The notes under the pieces: generated by a model
What the model was told of the DNA's origin: nothing
The model's input: only the letters and a program-made list of their open reading frames with translations
Databases searched by the model: none
Made by a program: the position numbers and the translations under genes
Part shown: positions 12,358-24,420 of the stretch, piece by piece
Numbering within the stretch: the stretch's first letter is position 1
How the letters are laid out: each line of letters begins with the position of its first letter
DNA from: Blepharisma japonicum
Taxonomy: Eukaryota > Ciliophora > Heterotrichea > Heterotrichida > Blepharismidae
Direction: 5' to 3'
DNA length: 64,000 nt
Assembly: GCA_949751835.1 (NCBI GenBank)
Contig: CATKHK010000061.1
Location: 62,001 to 126,000, forward strand

Positions 12358-13863
12358 TTAAGCATTCAAAATCTTATCGGTAAGATATTGCTTAAACTCT
12401 TCTAAACTGATGACTCCATTTCCATCTTTATCAGCTTCTGAAAGAAACTTGCTCCATTCAGAGTCTTCAATCCCAGGTATGCATTCTCTAAGCTCACTTA
12501 GCGAAAGCTGTCCATCTCCTCCTTCATCATATAATTTAAAAGCTCTCTGAAGCTCTTCTTTCTGAATGACTTTATTCCAAGTTGTAGCAGCAGTCAAAAA
12601 CTCAGTATAATCAATAAATCCACTGCCATCGCTATCACAGTTCTTCATAATCTCCATCACATCTAGCTGTGAGCCTAGTCCAAGAATTGAAGAGCCATCA
12701 GAAATTTCTTTAGTGCTTAATCTTCCATCTCCATTTTTGTCTAGTTGCTTAAAAAGGTTGACTAAATCTGACTCTTCAGAAGGACTTGATACTTGTGCAG
12801 TAATAAAAGTAAGAATTGATTTTTCCAGTTTGGATTGAGCCTATATAAGCTTTACTCTAAACTTGTTTAATTGTTCGAATGCTTGAGTATTAATTGGGTT
12901 ATCTTCAACTTCTCCATTGATATGCTGCTTTATCCATCTATGATTCAAAACATCACTAGCACTAAATCTTGAAGCAGGATCCACACAAATCATTTTACTA
13001 ATCAAATCTTTGGCATCTTCAGAAATACTTGGTCATATTCCTTTTGCCATATCAGGCTGGCCAGCTCTTATTTTTTTTAGAACTTCAACTTCAGTGTTTC
13101 CTACAAAAGGTGGTCGTCCGCCTGCGTAAAAATTACATATCATTAAGTATAAAATCACTCCTGAGCTCCATATGTCACATTTTTCATCATAAGTCCCAGA
13201 AAATACTTCAGGAGCCATATAATAAAGCGTTCCTATAGCAGTTGTGAGCTTGGATCCAGGCGATAATTTTTGGGATATTCCAAAATCAATGACTTTTAAA
13301 GGAGCATTTGGGTTGTTATTCACAAGAAGAAGGTTTTCTGGCTTTAAATCTCTATGGACAATATTCTTTTGATGGCAGTAGTTAATCGCTGTAACGATGT
13401 CGTGAATATACTTCGCAGCTATTTTTTCACTAAACCTCATATCTTTTAAGACTTTGTCAAAGAGTTCACCACCAGTCAGGAGCTCTGATACAATATAATA
13501 GCATAAATCTGACTCAATTACTTCAAAAACTTTCAAAATATTGGGGTGGTCCTAATTATTTTTTACCATTTCTTTTAGGAGTTCTACTTCCAAAAGCATT
13601 TGCTTTTCAGAGCTAGGGTCTAGTTTGGACTTTGGAATTTCTTTAATTGCGCGTTCAAGACCAGTCCTCTTGTCGATGACTTTGAAAACTGTTCCGAATC
13701 CTCCACTTCCAATGGTTTTAACAATGTCGAAATGGTCTCTAACCAAACCTTTTGTGGTCCTGACGAAATTTCCTTTGCTAATGTTTGAGGAGTCTGCTCG
13801 AAGTCTTCCTTGAGCGCTTTTGCTTACTGGTGGATTCACAGGGTGAGAATTACAGCAACCCAT
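12358..13863 (-). CDS. calcium-dependent protein kinase (CDPK), second copy, 486 aa, three introns
   Basis: A kinase fused to a calmodulin-like domain, starting MGCCNSHP (myristoylation and double palmitoylation signature). Three 15-nt introns are placed. At 13552-13566 splicing restores LKEMDHPNIL. At 13122-13136 (GTAATTTTTACGCAG) the intron is in frame and stop-free, and its removal turns MICNFYAGGRPPF into the family-typical MICGRPPF. At 12841-12855 the intron lies between the kinase C-lobe and the junction helix. Kinase motifs are GSGGFGTVF, ERAIKEI, IVHRDLKPENLLL, KVIDFGIS and YYMAPEVFSG. The EF loops are DKNGDGRLSTKE, DSDGSGFIDYTE, DEGGDGQLSLSE and DKDGNGVISLEE. A Trp after AKGI is TGA. 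It is diverged from the CDPK at 4242-5699, so not a recent tandem duplicate. Confidence 0.95.
13122..13136 (-). other. cryptic in-frame 15-nt intron in CDPK gene
   Basis: GTAATTTTTACGCAG has length 15 and no stop in the reading frame, so translation would pass through it and insert five residues (in NFYAGG). Its removal gives the normal spacing of the kinase segment before PPF. GT...AG ends and length match the other introns of the window. Confidence 0.85.
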
Positions 13864-14170
13864 TAAATATGATTTATAAGTGTTTTATTAGTAATAAATT
13901 ATTGACAAAAAAAACTGGAATTTTAAATAATCTAAAATTTATATGAAACTGATGAAGAATATTAAAATAGAGTAAACAAATATTTTTTTGGAAGCAAATT
14001 TCTTGTAAAAATCATTATATTTGAAAATAAAAGACTCCTTTCTGGTATGGTAGGCTTAAATAGCCCTATTAATATTTTTATAAAAAATGTGTAATCAAAT
14101 TTGACTTTTTTAAAGAATAAAATTTTCATGTAAAAATTTTATAGAGAAGAAATCTTTATTATAAAAGAAT
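13864..14170. other. intergenic region between divergent genes
   Basis: 307 AT-rich bp lie between the start codons of the second CDPK (minus) and the B-box-like gene (plus). They must contain both promoters by position. No specific element is recognised. Confidence 0.45.
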
Positions 14171-14848
14171 ATGGCAACAAAGTGTCAATGGTTTAATTGC
14201 GGCAATGATGCTGAAGGTTTCTGTAGATGTATACCAGAGACGTTTAATTTATGCAAGCATCATGTGTCAGACCATTTAGAGCAGGTTGGATTCAATCATA
14301 GGTACGAATCAATGTACATGAGAATTGATCCTATAAGTTTAGCAGAATTGAAAGAGGTAATCAGGTCTGCCAAAGAAAAGATTGACAAGGAATATGCCAA
14401 TGTTTTAAGAGCCGTCCAAGGCATCATAAATTCATTAAACGAAAAAGTGGAGGTCGAGTTAAAAAGGGTAATGATTATGCAACAAAATTATTTGGCAGCT
14501 TTAGAGACTGTAGTCACGCAAGAGAGAGTTAAGAAAAATACCAATATTCCTGTATTTCAAGAAATTTTAACCGATTTCCAAAAATTCAAGCAAATTACTA
14601 AAGAATCAAATTGGTTTACTATTACTTTGAAAGTAAATGAGGTTCAAGCAGCAATAGAAAATTTTATAAAGCTTAAAATTACAAGGCCAGACCTTTATAG
14701 GATTGCTGGAAATGTTGAAGGACTTGGCCAAGTGATTATTGAGAATTTTAACGAAGAAAGAAAAGAAAATGCAAAGAATCCAATGGACATAGAAGGTTCA
14801 GATTCATGTGACTCAGATATGATGGAGGATTTCGATCCAAATTTTTAA
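14171..14848 (+). CDS. B-box-like zinc-binding coiled-coil protein, 225 aa
   Basis: ATG at 14171, TAA stop, no intron or TGA. The first 35 residues hold a metal-binding pattern: C5, C10, C18, C20, C28, H30/H31 and H35 (CQWFNCGNDAEGFCRC...CKHHVSDH), close to a B-box zinc finger. A long helical, coiled-coil-like segment follows (about residues 55-165). After a short region comes an acidic tail (MDIEGSDSCDSDMMEDFD). B-box plus coiled coil is the core of TRIM-type proteins, but no RING is present. It may act in protein-protein interaction; the exact function is unknown. It is divergent from the second CDPK. Confidence 0.75.
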   Translation: MATKCQWFNCGNDAEGFCRCIPETFNLCKHHVSDHLEQVGFNHRYESMYMRIDPISLAELKEVIRSAKEKIDKEYANVLRAVQGIINSLNEKVEVELKRVMIMQQNYLAALETVVTQERVKKNTNIPVFQEILTDFQKFKQITKESNWFTITLKVNEVQAAIENFIKLKITRPDLYRIAGNVEGLGQVIIENFNEERKENAKNPMDIEGSDSCDSDMMEDFDPNF

Positions 14849-15229
14849 TAATCATGATTAAGCATCCTTTATCAGCTATGGTGCCATTTATCAAATTCTA
14901 TAAATATCATATTGTCTAAGTTTTCTTTTGCTTTTCGAGAGAAGTGAGTAAAGTAAGAATATTAGATGAAAGTATTCTGAATAAAATCACTTTTGGAGCT
15001 TTATCTTACATTTATTACAATTTGTAATATTTAATAGCTCTATTCAGTTTTAGTCTTAATTTTCTATCTTATGCTAAAGAAATATATTAAAAATATCAAA
15101 TCAACAATAAAAAGAATTTGAATTCTATCCCATCAAGCTTATCAGCTTGATTTTCTAATTTTTCTCGGCAGCGTATCTGCGTATCCTAAGTCATATCGAT
15201 ATTTTGGAAAGTAAAAGTTCGACACAATA
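14849..15229. other. intergenic, AT-rich
   Basis: About 380 bp separate two same-strand genes, with stops in all frames. A short GC-richer patch near 15160-15180 (TCTCGGCAGCGTATCTGCGTATCC) was inspected and does not fold into a recognisable tRNA. No feature is assigned. Confidence 0.45.
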
Positions 15230-18200
15230 ATGTTATTTTTTTGCTTCATTTCTCTTGTCCTCGCTCAAGTCCCTAACCAAAAAGCCCTTCTTTTGAATAT
15301 CACATTTGCTGTTGACAATTCCCAAGTCTCTAATCCCATTTATCCTCCCTTTGCAACATGAGACTTTGGCAGCTACAGTTTTTTGAAGGTTCTCACTGGC
15401 AATGAGACCATTCAATTCATTGCAACCTCAATTTTTACATATCCTTCTATTACTGCCAGCTTGAATAATCAAGAAAAGATAGCTTTGATTTCGAACGTCA
15501 CTCAAAATTTATCAACACTTGGATCTCTTCAGCCAGGTCCAAATACACTAGAAATTACTTCTTCCTACAAGTCTTATGTCTACACTTATCAAATAGACAT
15601 CTTTGTAAAGTGCTTGAACTGTGAGCTCCTCAATATAAAATTTTATGCAAATGGAACAAGCTTAAGCTACAGTCCAAGTTTATCTTCAAACATCATGGAC
15701 TACAACTGTTCCAGCACCCTATCCCAAGCTATTTCAGACTTAGCAGTAATTCCAACAGCTTCTAGTAACTCTTTGATTTCTATTCAGCATCTTTCAATTG
15801 TCCAATTTTCGCCTAATATTTATAATCTCACATCAGATTCAAACTTTACTATCACTGGCTTCTTTGAAAATTTCCTAGAAAATATTGCAAGAATAAAAGT
15901 TTCATCATCTCAAGACCCAAATTTATACCAATATTATTACTTCAGATTTAATAAAGATGTATCTAATAATCTCCCATTATCAGCTACAGCCAAGCTTACA
16001 AATCAAGAAGCTCCTCTTCCTTACTACTGAGACTTAAAGCCTAGATTTCACCCAAACACTTATAATTATACTCTAGTCCCCCCACTTGCCTCGGATGCAG
16101 ACCGAAATACTCTGCTTTTATTTACAGCGAAAATTCCTACTATATGTGCAGTCTATCCAACCCTTGGACCTTTTCAGCATTTTTATTGGTCTACAGGCAC
16201 ATATTCTCCTGGATTTGACTTGGACTTAAAGTGGGCATATTACACTTGTAATTTTTTTGACTGGACTGGCTCAACTGTGTCAAATATGTATAACTTCACC
16301 TTTTATCGAATGTCAAGAAACGTTAATATAGGCTCTTTAAGGTTCTTTTTAAACCCAATATCCTTGGTTGACTCAGTCAATCACTCTTCTAATTCTTCAT
16401 TGCTTGAATTAGGGTACAATTACCAATATAATGCAACAAATCTTTCATCGACTACTGATGTATATGATGCTTCCCCAGATTTGGTACAAGTCTTAACAGT
16501 TCAATCATTTGCTTCAACGAGAAGATATTGGAATCTTGAGGATATTAATTTCGACCCTAACTCTCCAGGACTTATGATACTAGCTACTGGTGAAGATTCA
16601 GGAGCTACAGTTAAGTATAGTCTAAATGATGCTGCAAATGAGACTGACTATTTTAATTCACCAAAAACAGTGTCTCCTTTAAAAGTTGGCCAAAATAACT
16701 TAAATTTCTATATCGTTTCTGAAGATGAAGCATATGAATATATATATTACGTCCAATTCAATTATCTTTCTGGAGACACATCACTAATGTATCTAAATTT
16801 TGAAAACTCATTAGATCAATCCCCAAGCTTTTCTTCTGCAAATAATTTTTACTCTGTTACTATTCCGGATAATTTGGAGAATTTCACAATCCTTTGTCAA
16901 ACTACTGACTCAAATGCATCCTTATACTTAAGTTCTCCTTATAATATTACCAATTATGGTACTTTGAGCTTGATGAATTCAACATTATTATTGCCTATCA
17001 CAGAAGTTTTTGGGCTAAATTTTACCATCAAAATCATCGCTGAAAGCACAAATATTCATAGAGAAATATCAGTCACTATGAATAGGCAGGATACTTGTGG
17101 AAATGGAAGAAGATGATCAACAGCAGAAGAATGCGATATAGGAGTAGAAAGTGAAAGCAATAAAGGTTGCACAAACTGTAAAATAGATCAAGGATATGCT
17201 TGCTCTGGGGGAGGTATAAATTCTCCAGATGTTTGCTCGCTGATTCCTCAAGACAATAATACTTCCTCAAATTCATCAACAGGTAATAACAGCACATCTA
17301 GTGGTGACAATAATTCTACGAATTCTTCGAACTCAACAGATTCAAATAGCACTACCTCAAATAATAATACATCATCTAACTCAACTGATCCAGGGAATTC
17401 AAACAATAATACGAATCCTGTCAATAATACAACACCGCCAGATAATGCGGGTGGCTCAAATAACTCTAATGGGACTGATACTGGTTCCGGTTCAAATGGA
17501 AACTCCAACAACAATAATAATGGAACATCAAATAACAATAATAATGGAAACTCTAATTCTAGCTCAGGTGGAAATAGCACAAATTCAGATGGTGGCCAAT
17601 CAAGTGGAAACAATACAGACTCAGGTGGAAACCAGACTGATCCATCTAGCAATTCAACTTGCAGCCAAACCAAATGTGATAATTCGACGACAGTGTGCAC
17701 CAATGGGACAATTTATAATGAAACATTAAATAAATGCATTGATTATCCTCCTAAACACCCTAGCAAGTCCACTTCTTCCTCCTCATTTTTTTTCAACATT
17801 GGAAAATACACAGGCTTGCTGACTCTTTTTATGGCTGGAGCTTCAATTATCTACGGCTCAATTTCCAAAATAAGACTTGAAAAAGCAATTGGAAACTTCT
17901 TAGGCGGTATAATTACATTAATCAGTACATATCAAATTATGTATTTTACTTATTCATTTTCTGAGACAGAAATATTATCAAAGTTCCTTAAATCCTTAGA
18001 ATGGAGCATGTTTAGACTATTTGAAGCCCGTATTAAAGGACGGCAGCTGCTTGATGATGGTATTTTTCCTTCAGGAAATTCTGATGTTTCTAATATTTGG
18101 TTCAATGCTGGCCAGGTCATGATCTACTTTGCTGGAATTATTCTCCTAAACCTCTTAATTTTTGGTGTCTGCATTTTTATCCCCAAAAATATTTCAGAAC

Positions 18201-19342
18201 TCTTCAAAAACTTTTTTTTATTCAAAATTTATATTTATTATGCTTTTATTACTTATCAAATTATTGTGGGGTATTTCTTCATGCAGCTAACGGATATGGA
18301 ACAATGCGATTCAGCAGGAGCAGTCATATTTTTTATCTGCTGCTTAGTATATACCATTGCTTTACCAATAATACTTGCAATTATTTCGAAAAAAATAAGA
18401 AATGAGGGAAAAGATACAAGCCGAATTGAGCCATTGATGATTGGGCTGCGTTTTAAGCAGCAAGTGGCACCTAAAGAAGAATCTTTTGATGATTTTGAAT
18501 TGTCGAGTAGTGATTATGATAGCGAAGGACAAAGAAATCATGATTCTGCTAGAGTTGAAAGTATGACTGTTAAACATGACATTTCGCAGAATAAGGCTGA
18601 AAGATCATTTATTCTTGAAAAGAAAGAAAATAGGCCTGTTTTCTTTTCAACTCCTTGAAAAAAGCTTGAAAGTATTTCTGATGCCTCAGTTTCTGATTTC
18701 ACTCCACAAAATCATGAAGAAATTACTTTTGCTGCTCTTCCAGAGCAAAGCCCTGCAAAAATTGCTCTACATTATTATCCTATTTTACTGCTGCAGAAAG
18801 TCTTGTATTTGTTCTTTATTGTAGTTTTTCCTGATGTTTGAAGCAAAACACTTCCTTGCTTTTTCATTGGCATACTCTTTTCAACTCTTGTAGTCCTAAA
18901 GCAACCTTTCGATAACTTTTACTACAATTTATTGCATTTTATTTATCACTCATTTACAGCATTCTTTTTCTTAGCTCTCGGCATAACAGAAGAATATAAG
19001 CAAATTGGGCTCGAGTACTTCGCTATCACTATAGCATGCTTAATTATTTTATGCTTCGTAGTATGCACTATAGCAGAAATGACGCTATTTACGATTAAGA
19101 TTGCAAAATCCTGTAAAAAGAAAAAGAAGAGCTATGCTATCAACTTAGACAAGCTGAATAACTGTGATAATACTTATGCTCCAGAGTCAACAACTCGAAT
19201 AATATCTACCTATAGAGCAAATGAAGAAGAAGCAAACACTGAAAAGCCTGAAAAAAGGCTGAACACTGAACCTTTAAAAGACTGTGGAAAAGAAGAAGCC
19301 AAGTTTTTTAGTTTTTTTCAAGAAGCAGAGTCGTTTGCGTAA
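15230..19342 (+). CDS. giant secreted/multi-pass membrane protein with cysteine-rich repeat, 1370 aa
   Basis: The start is the ATG at 15230, chosen because it gives a signal peptide (MLFFCFISLVLAQ). The frame is continuous for 1371 codons with TGA as Trp at five or more places. Residues about 14-620 form a large extracellular part with many N-glycosylation sequons. Around residue 625 is a Myxococcus-type cysteine-rich repeat (CGNGRRW...EECDIG...GCTNCKIDQGYACSGG). Residues about 675-820 are a low-complexity Asn/Ser/Gly/Thr tract. From about 855 there are roughly nine hydrophobic spans (for example VMIYFAGIILLNLLIFGVCIF and YYPILLLQKVLYLFFIVVF), separated by a charged cytosolic loop near 1040-1170. 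The C-terminus is cytosolic. The layout resembles ciliate surface proteins with TRP-like membrane domains; a channel or receptor role is inference. Confidence 0.85.
17253..17690 (+). repeat. low-complexity Asn/Ser/Gly/Thr-coding tract
   Basis: About 145 codons code almost only Asn, Ser, Gly, Thr and Asp with repeated NNNNG, NSSNS and SSGGN words, inside the 1370-residue membrane protein. It links the cysteine-rich ectodomain to the membrane region and is dense in N-glycosylation sequons, so it is probably a glycosylated extracellular stalk. Confidence 0.8.
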
Positions 19343-19363
19343 TGTTAACTTTAATTTATTATC

Positions 19364-22300
19364 TTAAACAGTCCATAAACTAAGTTCTGTTCCTGAGCAG
19401 CTAACTAAAGAATTTGCTGTAAACACCAAAGCGCCAACAGAGTCTGAAATTCCTTTATAATCTTGAATTTTTCCATCTTCATACACAATTATCCTCTTAT
19501 CACACAGGCCAACTGCAATTTTCGTTCCATTTACAGCCAAAGTCAGCGGAAATCCTGACAAGTTCACCCTTCTAATTATTTGATGTGTAGCATAATTTCT
19601 GAAAAGCAAATACTGCAATCCCCTTACAGTAATCAGCATAATTTTATCATTTAGCAAGTCAAATCTTGCTTTACATTCCAAAGACTCAGGTTGCGGGTAA
19701 TAATTTTTTGTTTTCTCATTCGGCTCTAGAACATTATATATGTCAATTAAATTAAATTCGCTTTGTTCACTTTCAAACAGTTTTTTATCTAGTAAGCTTT
19801 GAGCTGTGAATTTCTTTTCCCAGACACTAACTTTTCCTTCAACTGTAGACGCTAATAGAGATCTCTCTTTTATATCAATATTAATAATTCGGCCTCCTGC
19901 CTTTCCAAAGTCAATCAGTCTTATGTTTAATGGGTTCCATCTTTCTATAAAGACGACAGTAATTATCCCAGTTTCTGTCCCGACAAGAATATTGTCACCA
20001 TCTTTACTGAAAATCAGTGAGGTTATAAGTCCAAGACAAGCTTTGGTAGTCCCTATACATTTAGTTGAAGATATATCGAAAATTCTGATACTCCCATCAT
20101 TAAACCCTCCACATAGATAAGGAAGTGATGGGTGGAAAGCTAATGATAGACAGTAATAACTTGCAGATAGGAATTGAATGTCTTGCTCAAATATTTCTTC
20201 ATTTCAAATCCTGATAGTTTGGTCTTTGCTTGCTGAAGCTATAAAATTTCTACAAGCAATTGAGGTAATTTCTTGTGAATGGCTACTGATGATGCGCAGA
20301 GTGGCATGCTCGTTTCAATCAATGTACCAAATATTGCAATGACGGGTTCCCACAAGACCTTCGTTCCCAGATGTGTCAAAAGCAAATGATTCTGGGAAAC
20401 TTTCTAACAAAATTGCATCAGGCTGACCAGAAAACATGCCATCTGCCCACTTTCAGCTATAAATTTCAGGATGCTCGCCGCCAACTATAACTCTATCTTC
20501 TCTTGAAGAAATGCATGATATCTTAAAATCAGCTATTCTCTTGCTTGATGCCAGAGTATTAGTCCTAGCATTGAATATTAAGACCATCCCTGACTCAGTT
20601 CCTGCAAATAATAGATGAGATGAGATCTTTTCGAAAAATTTAGAAAATTCAACGCAGGTCAGAGTTTCACTAGCTTCAATTCCTTCAGCCTGCTGAAATT
20701 CTAGCTGATTATATTGGTTTAATCTCCAAAATATCATATCATGGCTGGATTGCGTCACAAATTCTAACGTCGAGAGCTGCGGAACCCAAATAATCTGATT
20801 TGCATAATTTTCTAATATAGAAGTAGCAAGTAATTTGCCTGATTTTATATCTCATACCGCAATTAAGCATTCATCAATATTTCCTATTGAAATTAAATAG
20901 TTATTGCATGGAGAAAAAGCCAAGCATTTTATTGAACGGTCATGATACTCAAGTGACCTAACAATTTCTCCTTCATCTGAATCCCAAATTAAAATCCTAG
21001 TTAAGCCTTCTATATTTAAATTGCTTTCTGCTGAAGCAATAAACTGATAATTCGGACTTACAGCAATCACTTCAACATCATTTATATGCTCATGAAGCAG
21101 TTTTTGCTTTTTGCTTCCATGAAGAAGCATTTTAATGATATTTGAGCAATGGCTGTATAAAAACCATCCTTTTTCTGGAGCCCAGTGAAGGTTAAATCTG
21201 CGAGGAGTGTATCCAAAGATATACTTCAATGATGGTTTTTTATAAGGCTGGCTTTGAGTTTGCACTAATTCTACTTGTTTAAGGTACTCTTCTGTTTCTT
21301 TTTCTAAATTCAATATTTTTTCTTCGACTTCTTCATTTATTTCTAAAATCGGCTCAACTTCTTCTATATACTCATTCTGCTCTACAGCTGGTGGTGAAAA
21401 CATTGATTTGCTGCCTAAAAATTCTCATATAAAAATCCCATCTTTAGCTGAAAATGTAAATAAATAATCACAATTTTGACCCCAGAGCAATTCAGTGATA
21501 TCGTCAGTATGTCCTAAAAACGCTTGTGGAGGTTTTTCTAAAAAGAAATCCCATATTCTGATAATTTTATCATGACCTAGTGAGGCAATATATCTGTTAT
21601 TTTTGGATATTTTGAATTTTTTTATTCCTAGAGGGATTGAAACTTCCCTTTCAAGAGAAACTTTTTCTTCGGAAACAACGTAATATAGGAACTTATCAGT
21701 CTCTGTCTTTGTTAAAGTTACAAGATGGCGGCAATCTTCTGCAAATTCTAGCTGATTAATAGTAGTAAGCAAATTAATTTTGAACCTCTGAGTCAAAGTT
21801 TTAGTATCCCAAATGCAAATTGAGTTTCCATAGCATCCTACAATTGCAAAAAAGCGAGAATCACCGCTAAAACTTCCTGTGACAGCCCCTGGGTAATCAT
21901 TCGCAATATCTTTGACAGGCTGAAACTCTCTATTTCCGTCATATAGGCTAGTAGATCCGTCCTCTCCTAAAGAAATTAGCCAAAATCCATCTTTACTAAA
22001 AATACAGGTTTCAACTCCACAGTTATGCTGATGGTGCTCATCTTTTACTTTTGAGTTATCTAGATCAAATATCCTTACTGCTCCTGACGAAAATCCGCAA
22101 GCTAAAATATTAATTGATGGGCTAAAAGCTGAACATAGAGGATCATCTAAGGGAGAACTAAACTCATAAAGGAGCTCAGTTGATATAGGATTTCAGATTT
22201 TTATTGTTCTGTCATCTGAAATGGTAGAAATTTGTGATTTGGAAGGATGGATTGAAATACATAAGATTGAGTTTAAGTGGCTTCTGAATAAAGTTGCATA

Positions 22301-23584
22301 GTCATTTGTATCTAAATTAAGGATCCCTAAGGTCCGATTTTCGGTTGCACATGCGACCTGAGTTCCTAGGACATCTAAAGATAATACTGGGGAGTTATGC
22401 TGGACTTCTAGATAAGACTCTGTAAAAGACTTAGGCCAAACCCTTAAGGTTTTGTCAGCACTTGAAGTTATTATGACATCTCCTTTGGTTTTAATACAAT
22501 AAATTGCCCCTTGATGCAAACTATAGGAAGCTTCAAGCTCTTTTGCAACTAAACTTATTTGTATAAGAACCCCAGATGATCCTCCAACAATTAATTTATG
22601 AAAACTTCCAGTTTGCACACATTCTAAAGCCATTCATTCTTCTTTTGAGTGTGGACCAAGAGATACAGTAGTTCCTGGCATGCAGCCATTTTTGATTCTT
22701 CAAAATCTGATATTTCCTTTGCCACAACTAATAACCCTATTGTCATCTTTAGGATAAAAAATAGCTGCATTTATAGGAAAATCACTTAGTTGCTGTCCAA
22801 TTATAGCAGCTTCTTTGGACTTGTTAATTGAAGAAATGTCATAAACTAATAAGACATCACGGTTAAGATCATCGAGTCCAGATAATAGCAGTTTCTGTCC
22901 TGAAGGATTAAAGACCAAACTTTTTATTCGAGTCATCCTTTTGACTTCTATTTTTTTTGGCGGTTTTCTAGTTCTTAAAGATCATATAAAAATTGTGCAA
23001 GGCTCATTCTGGGTTGATAAAAGGAGTTTTTGGTCATCGGAAAGCACTAATAATTCAACTGTATTTGTGTGGCCGAAGAAAAAAAATTGATTTGAGTTTG
23101 AAGGATTTAAAGCAATAATAACGCAACCCGATGCAAATAGAAGTATTTTTGAAGTGCTTTCTTTTAGATAAGATGGGTAGCTTGCGAAAGAATCAGCATG
23201 GGCCCAAACTAAGCATTGCCGGGAAGTGTTTATATACAGAAGCTTAGATAAGTGTAAAATAGGATCTGGAAAATATATTTCTTGATCTTCTGTTGTTTCT
23301 GAATTATTTCTTATATTTTCATAATTTTGAATTACCTTTACTTCTTCAATTTTGTTAACTTTTATCTCGATTTGTTTTTTCTCAGTCTTTTTAATTTCTT
23401 CTTCTGCTAATTTTTTCATATTATCTTTGCTTTGTTTCATTTTAACTTGCTCAATCATTGTTTTAGCTCTTTTTTCTAGTTCTTCTGGTTTTGGGGGATT
23501 TTTATTTTTGATGGGTAGTTTGGCTAGCTTTTTAGTCACTTTAGGTTTCCCATTTTGATTTTTCAATGTCATCATTTCCGCCAT
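19364..23584 (-). CDS. large WD40-repeat protein, probably ciliary, 1406 aa
   Basis: One frame of 1407 codons without introns; at least eight TGA codons stand at Trp positions, repeatedly at the end of WD blades (CTIFIW, DRTIKIW, KDGIFIW, DECLIAVW). Residues 1-100 are Lys/Glu-rich and probably coiled (RAKTMIEQVKMKQSKDNMKK). Many WD40 blades follow over nearly the full length, for example IASLGHDKIIRIWDF, FIASASKDQTIRIW and YLISIGNIDECLIAVWD, interrupted by a Glu-rich helical insert at about 735-790. Stacked WD40 propellers of this size are typical of cilium-associated scaffolds (WDR90/POC16-like or CFAP-type), which is an inference from architecture; I could not choose a specific orthologue. 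The 3' end is only 21 bp from the stop of the convergent gene. Confidence 0.9.
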
Positions 23585-23607
23585 TTTGAGTTTAATATAA
23601 ATAATTA

Positions 23608-24420
23608 ATGGTAGAAGAATCTATTTCATTGCCTTTATTAGAAGAGGAGAAGTCAACATTTAGCTCGATCTCTAATATTCTTTATATGTTTGCACAATAT
23701 CGACTTATTCAAAAGAATTCCTTGCGTGCAATGTTAAAAATAATACAATTTGTACCAAAATTCAAAAACTTTTACTATTTGATATGAAGATTAAAGGACT
23801 TATATGTGAGTTAAATGAACCTCAGCTCTTTTAATTTGGCAGCACCGCTAAAAGTTGCAAAGCTGTAGGGCTTTGTCTTCTTATAGATATAAGAACCCAG
23901 ATCATTCAAATTTTGCCTTCTGGGACCTCGATATTTTACAAATCCAGTTTACTATGAAAATTTTGCTTTTATTTTTGGGGGATCTAAAAACTTAAGGGGA
24001 TATCATACTGAAAATGATAAATTTAGTTTGAGAAAAATAAATGAAAAAGCATTGCTGATTTACCTTACCGAGCTCGTCAAGCATCAGCAATTGTCTATAA
24101 CCACAAAATACTTATCTCAGGCGGTGATCTTGAAATATATGAAAATATGATCCAGTTGCAGACTCTTATGAAAGCCTTTTTGAAATTGACAGAGAAAATG
24201 AAAATCTTTTTTATTTATAAGAAGCAATGCTATACTGCGACAAGCGAACGCTTATGCTATTCGTCAGAAGTCGATGATTGTGAAATCTGAAATAATTTTG
24301 GACAGATCAAGGGCCTAAAATGGCCAGTATCGAATGTTTGCTAGCTTTATATTTTTTGAACAATATTCAAAAATCAGCAAATTTGGCATTCAGAAATATG
24401 TATTTGCTTATAAGGCAAAA
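23608..24420 (+). pseudogene. kelch-like gene relic
   Basis: An ATG at 23608 opens 68 codons (one TGA) and stops at 23812. Downstream, kelch-type strands appear in more than one frame: VYYENFAFIFGGSKN near 23950, then IADLPYRARQASAIVYNHKI and ILISGGDLEIYEN near 24050-24150 in a different frame. The two frames meet in an A-run at about 24044-24049, as if one A were lost. Further shifts and stops follow to about 24420. No 15/16-nt intron explains the shifts. I read this as a decayed kelch-repeat gene, starting 23 bp from the ATG of the WD40 gene. A sequencing error or an undetected splice would be alternatives. Confidence 0.4.

Noticed and set aside
15150-15185. GC-richer patch that could be a tRNA or snoRNA
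   Set aside because: No cloverleaf or T-loop can be formed and no boxes recognised.
17248-17703. Long minus-strand open frame of 151 codons rich in Leu/Pro/Val/Glu
   Set aside because: It is the complement of the Asn/Ser/Gly/Thr tract of the plus-strand membrane protein; composition is forced by the repeat.
20000-23584. WD40 gene as pseudogene with many stops
   Set aside because: All the stops are TGA at conserved blade Trp positions, so they are sense codons.
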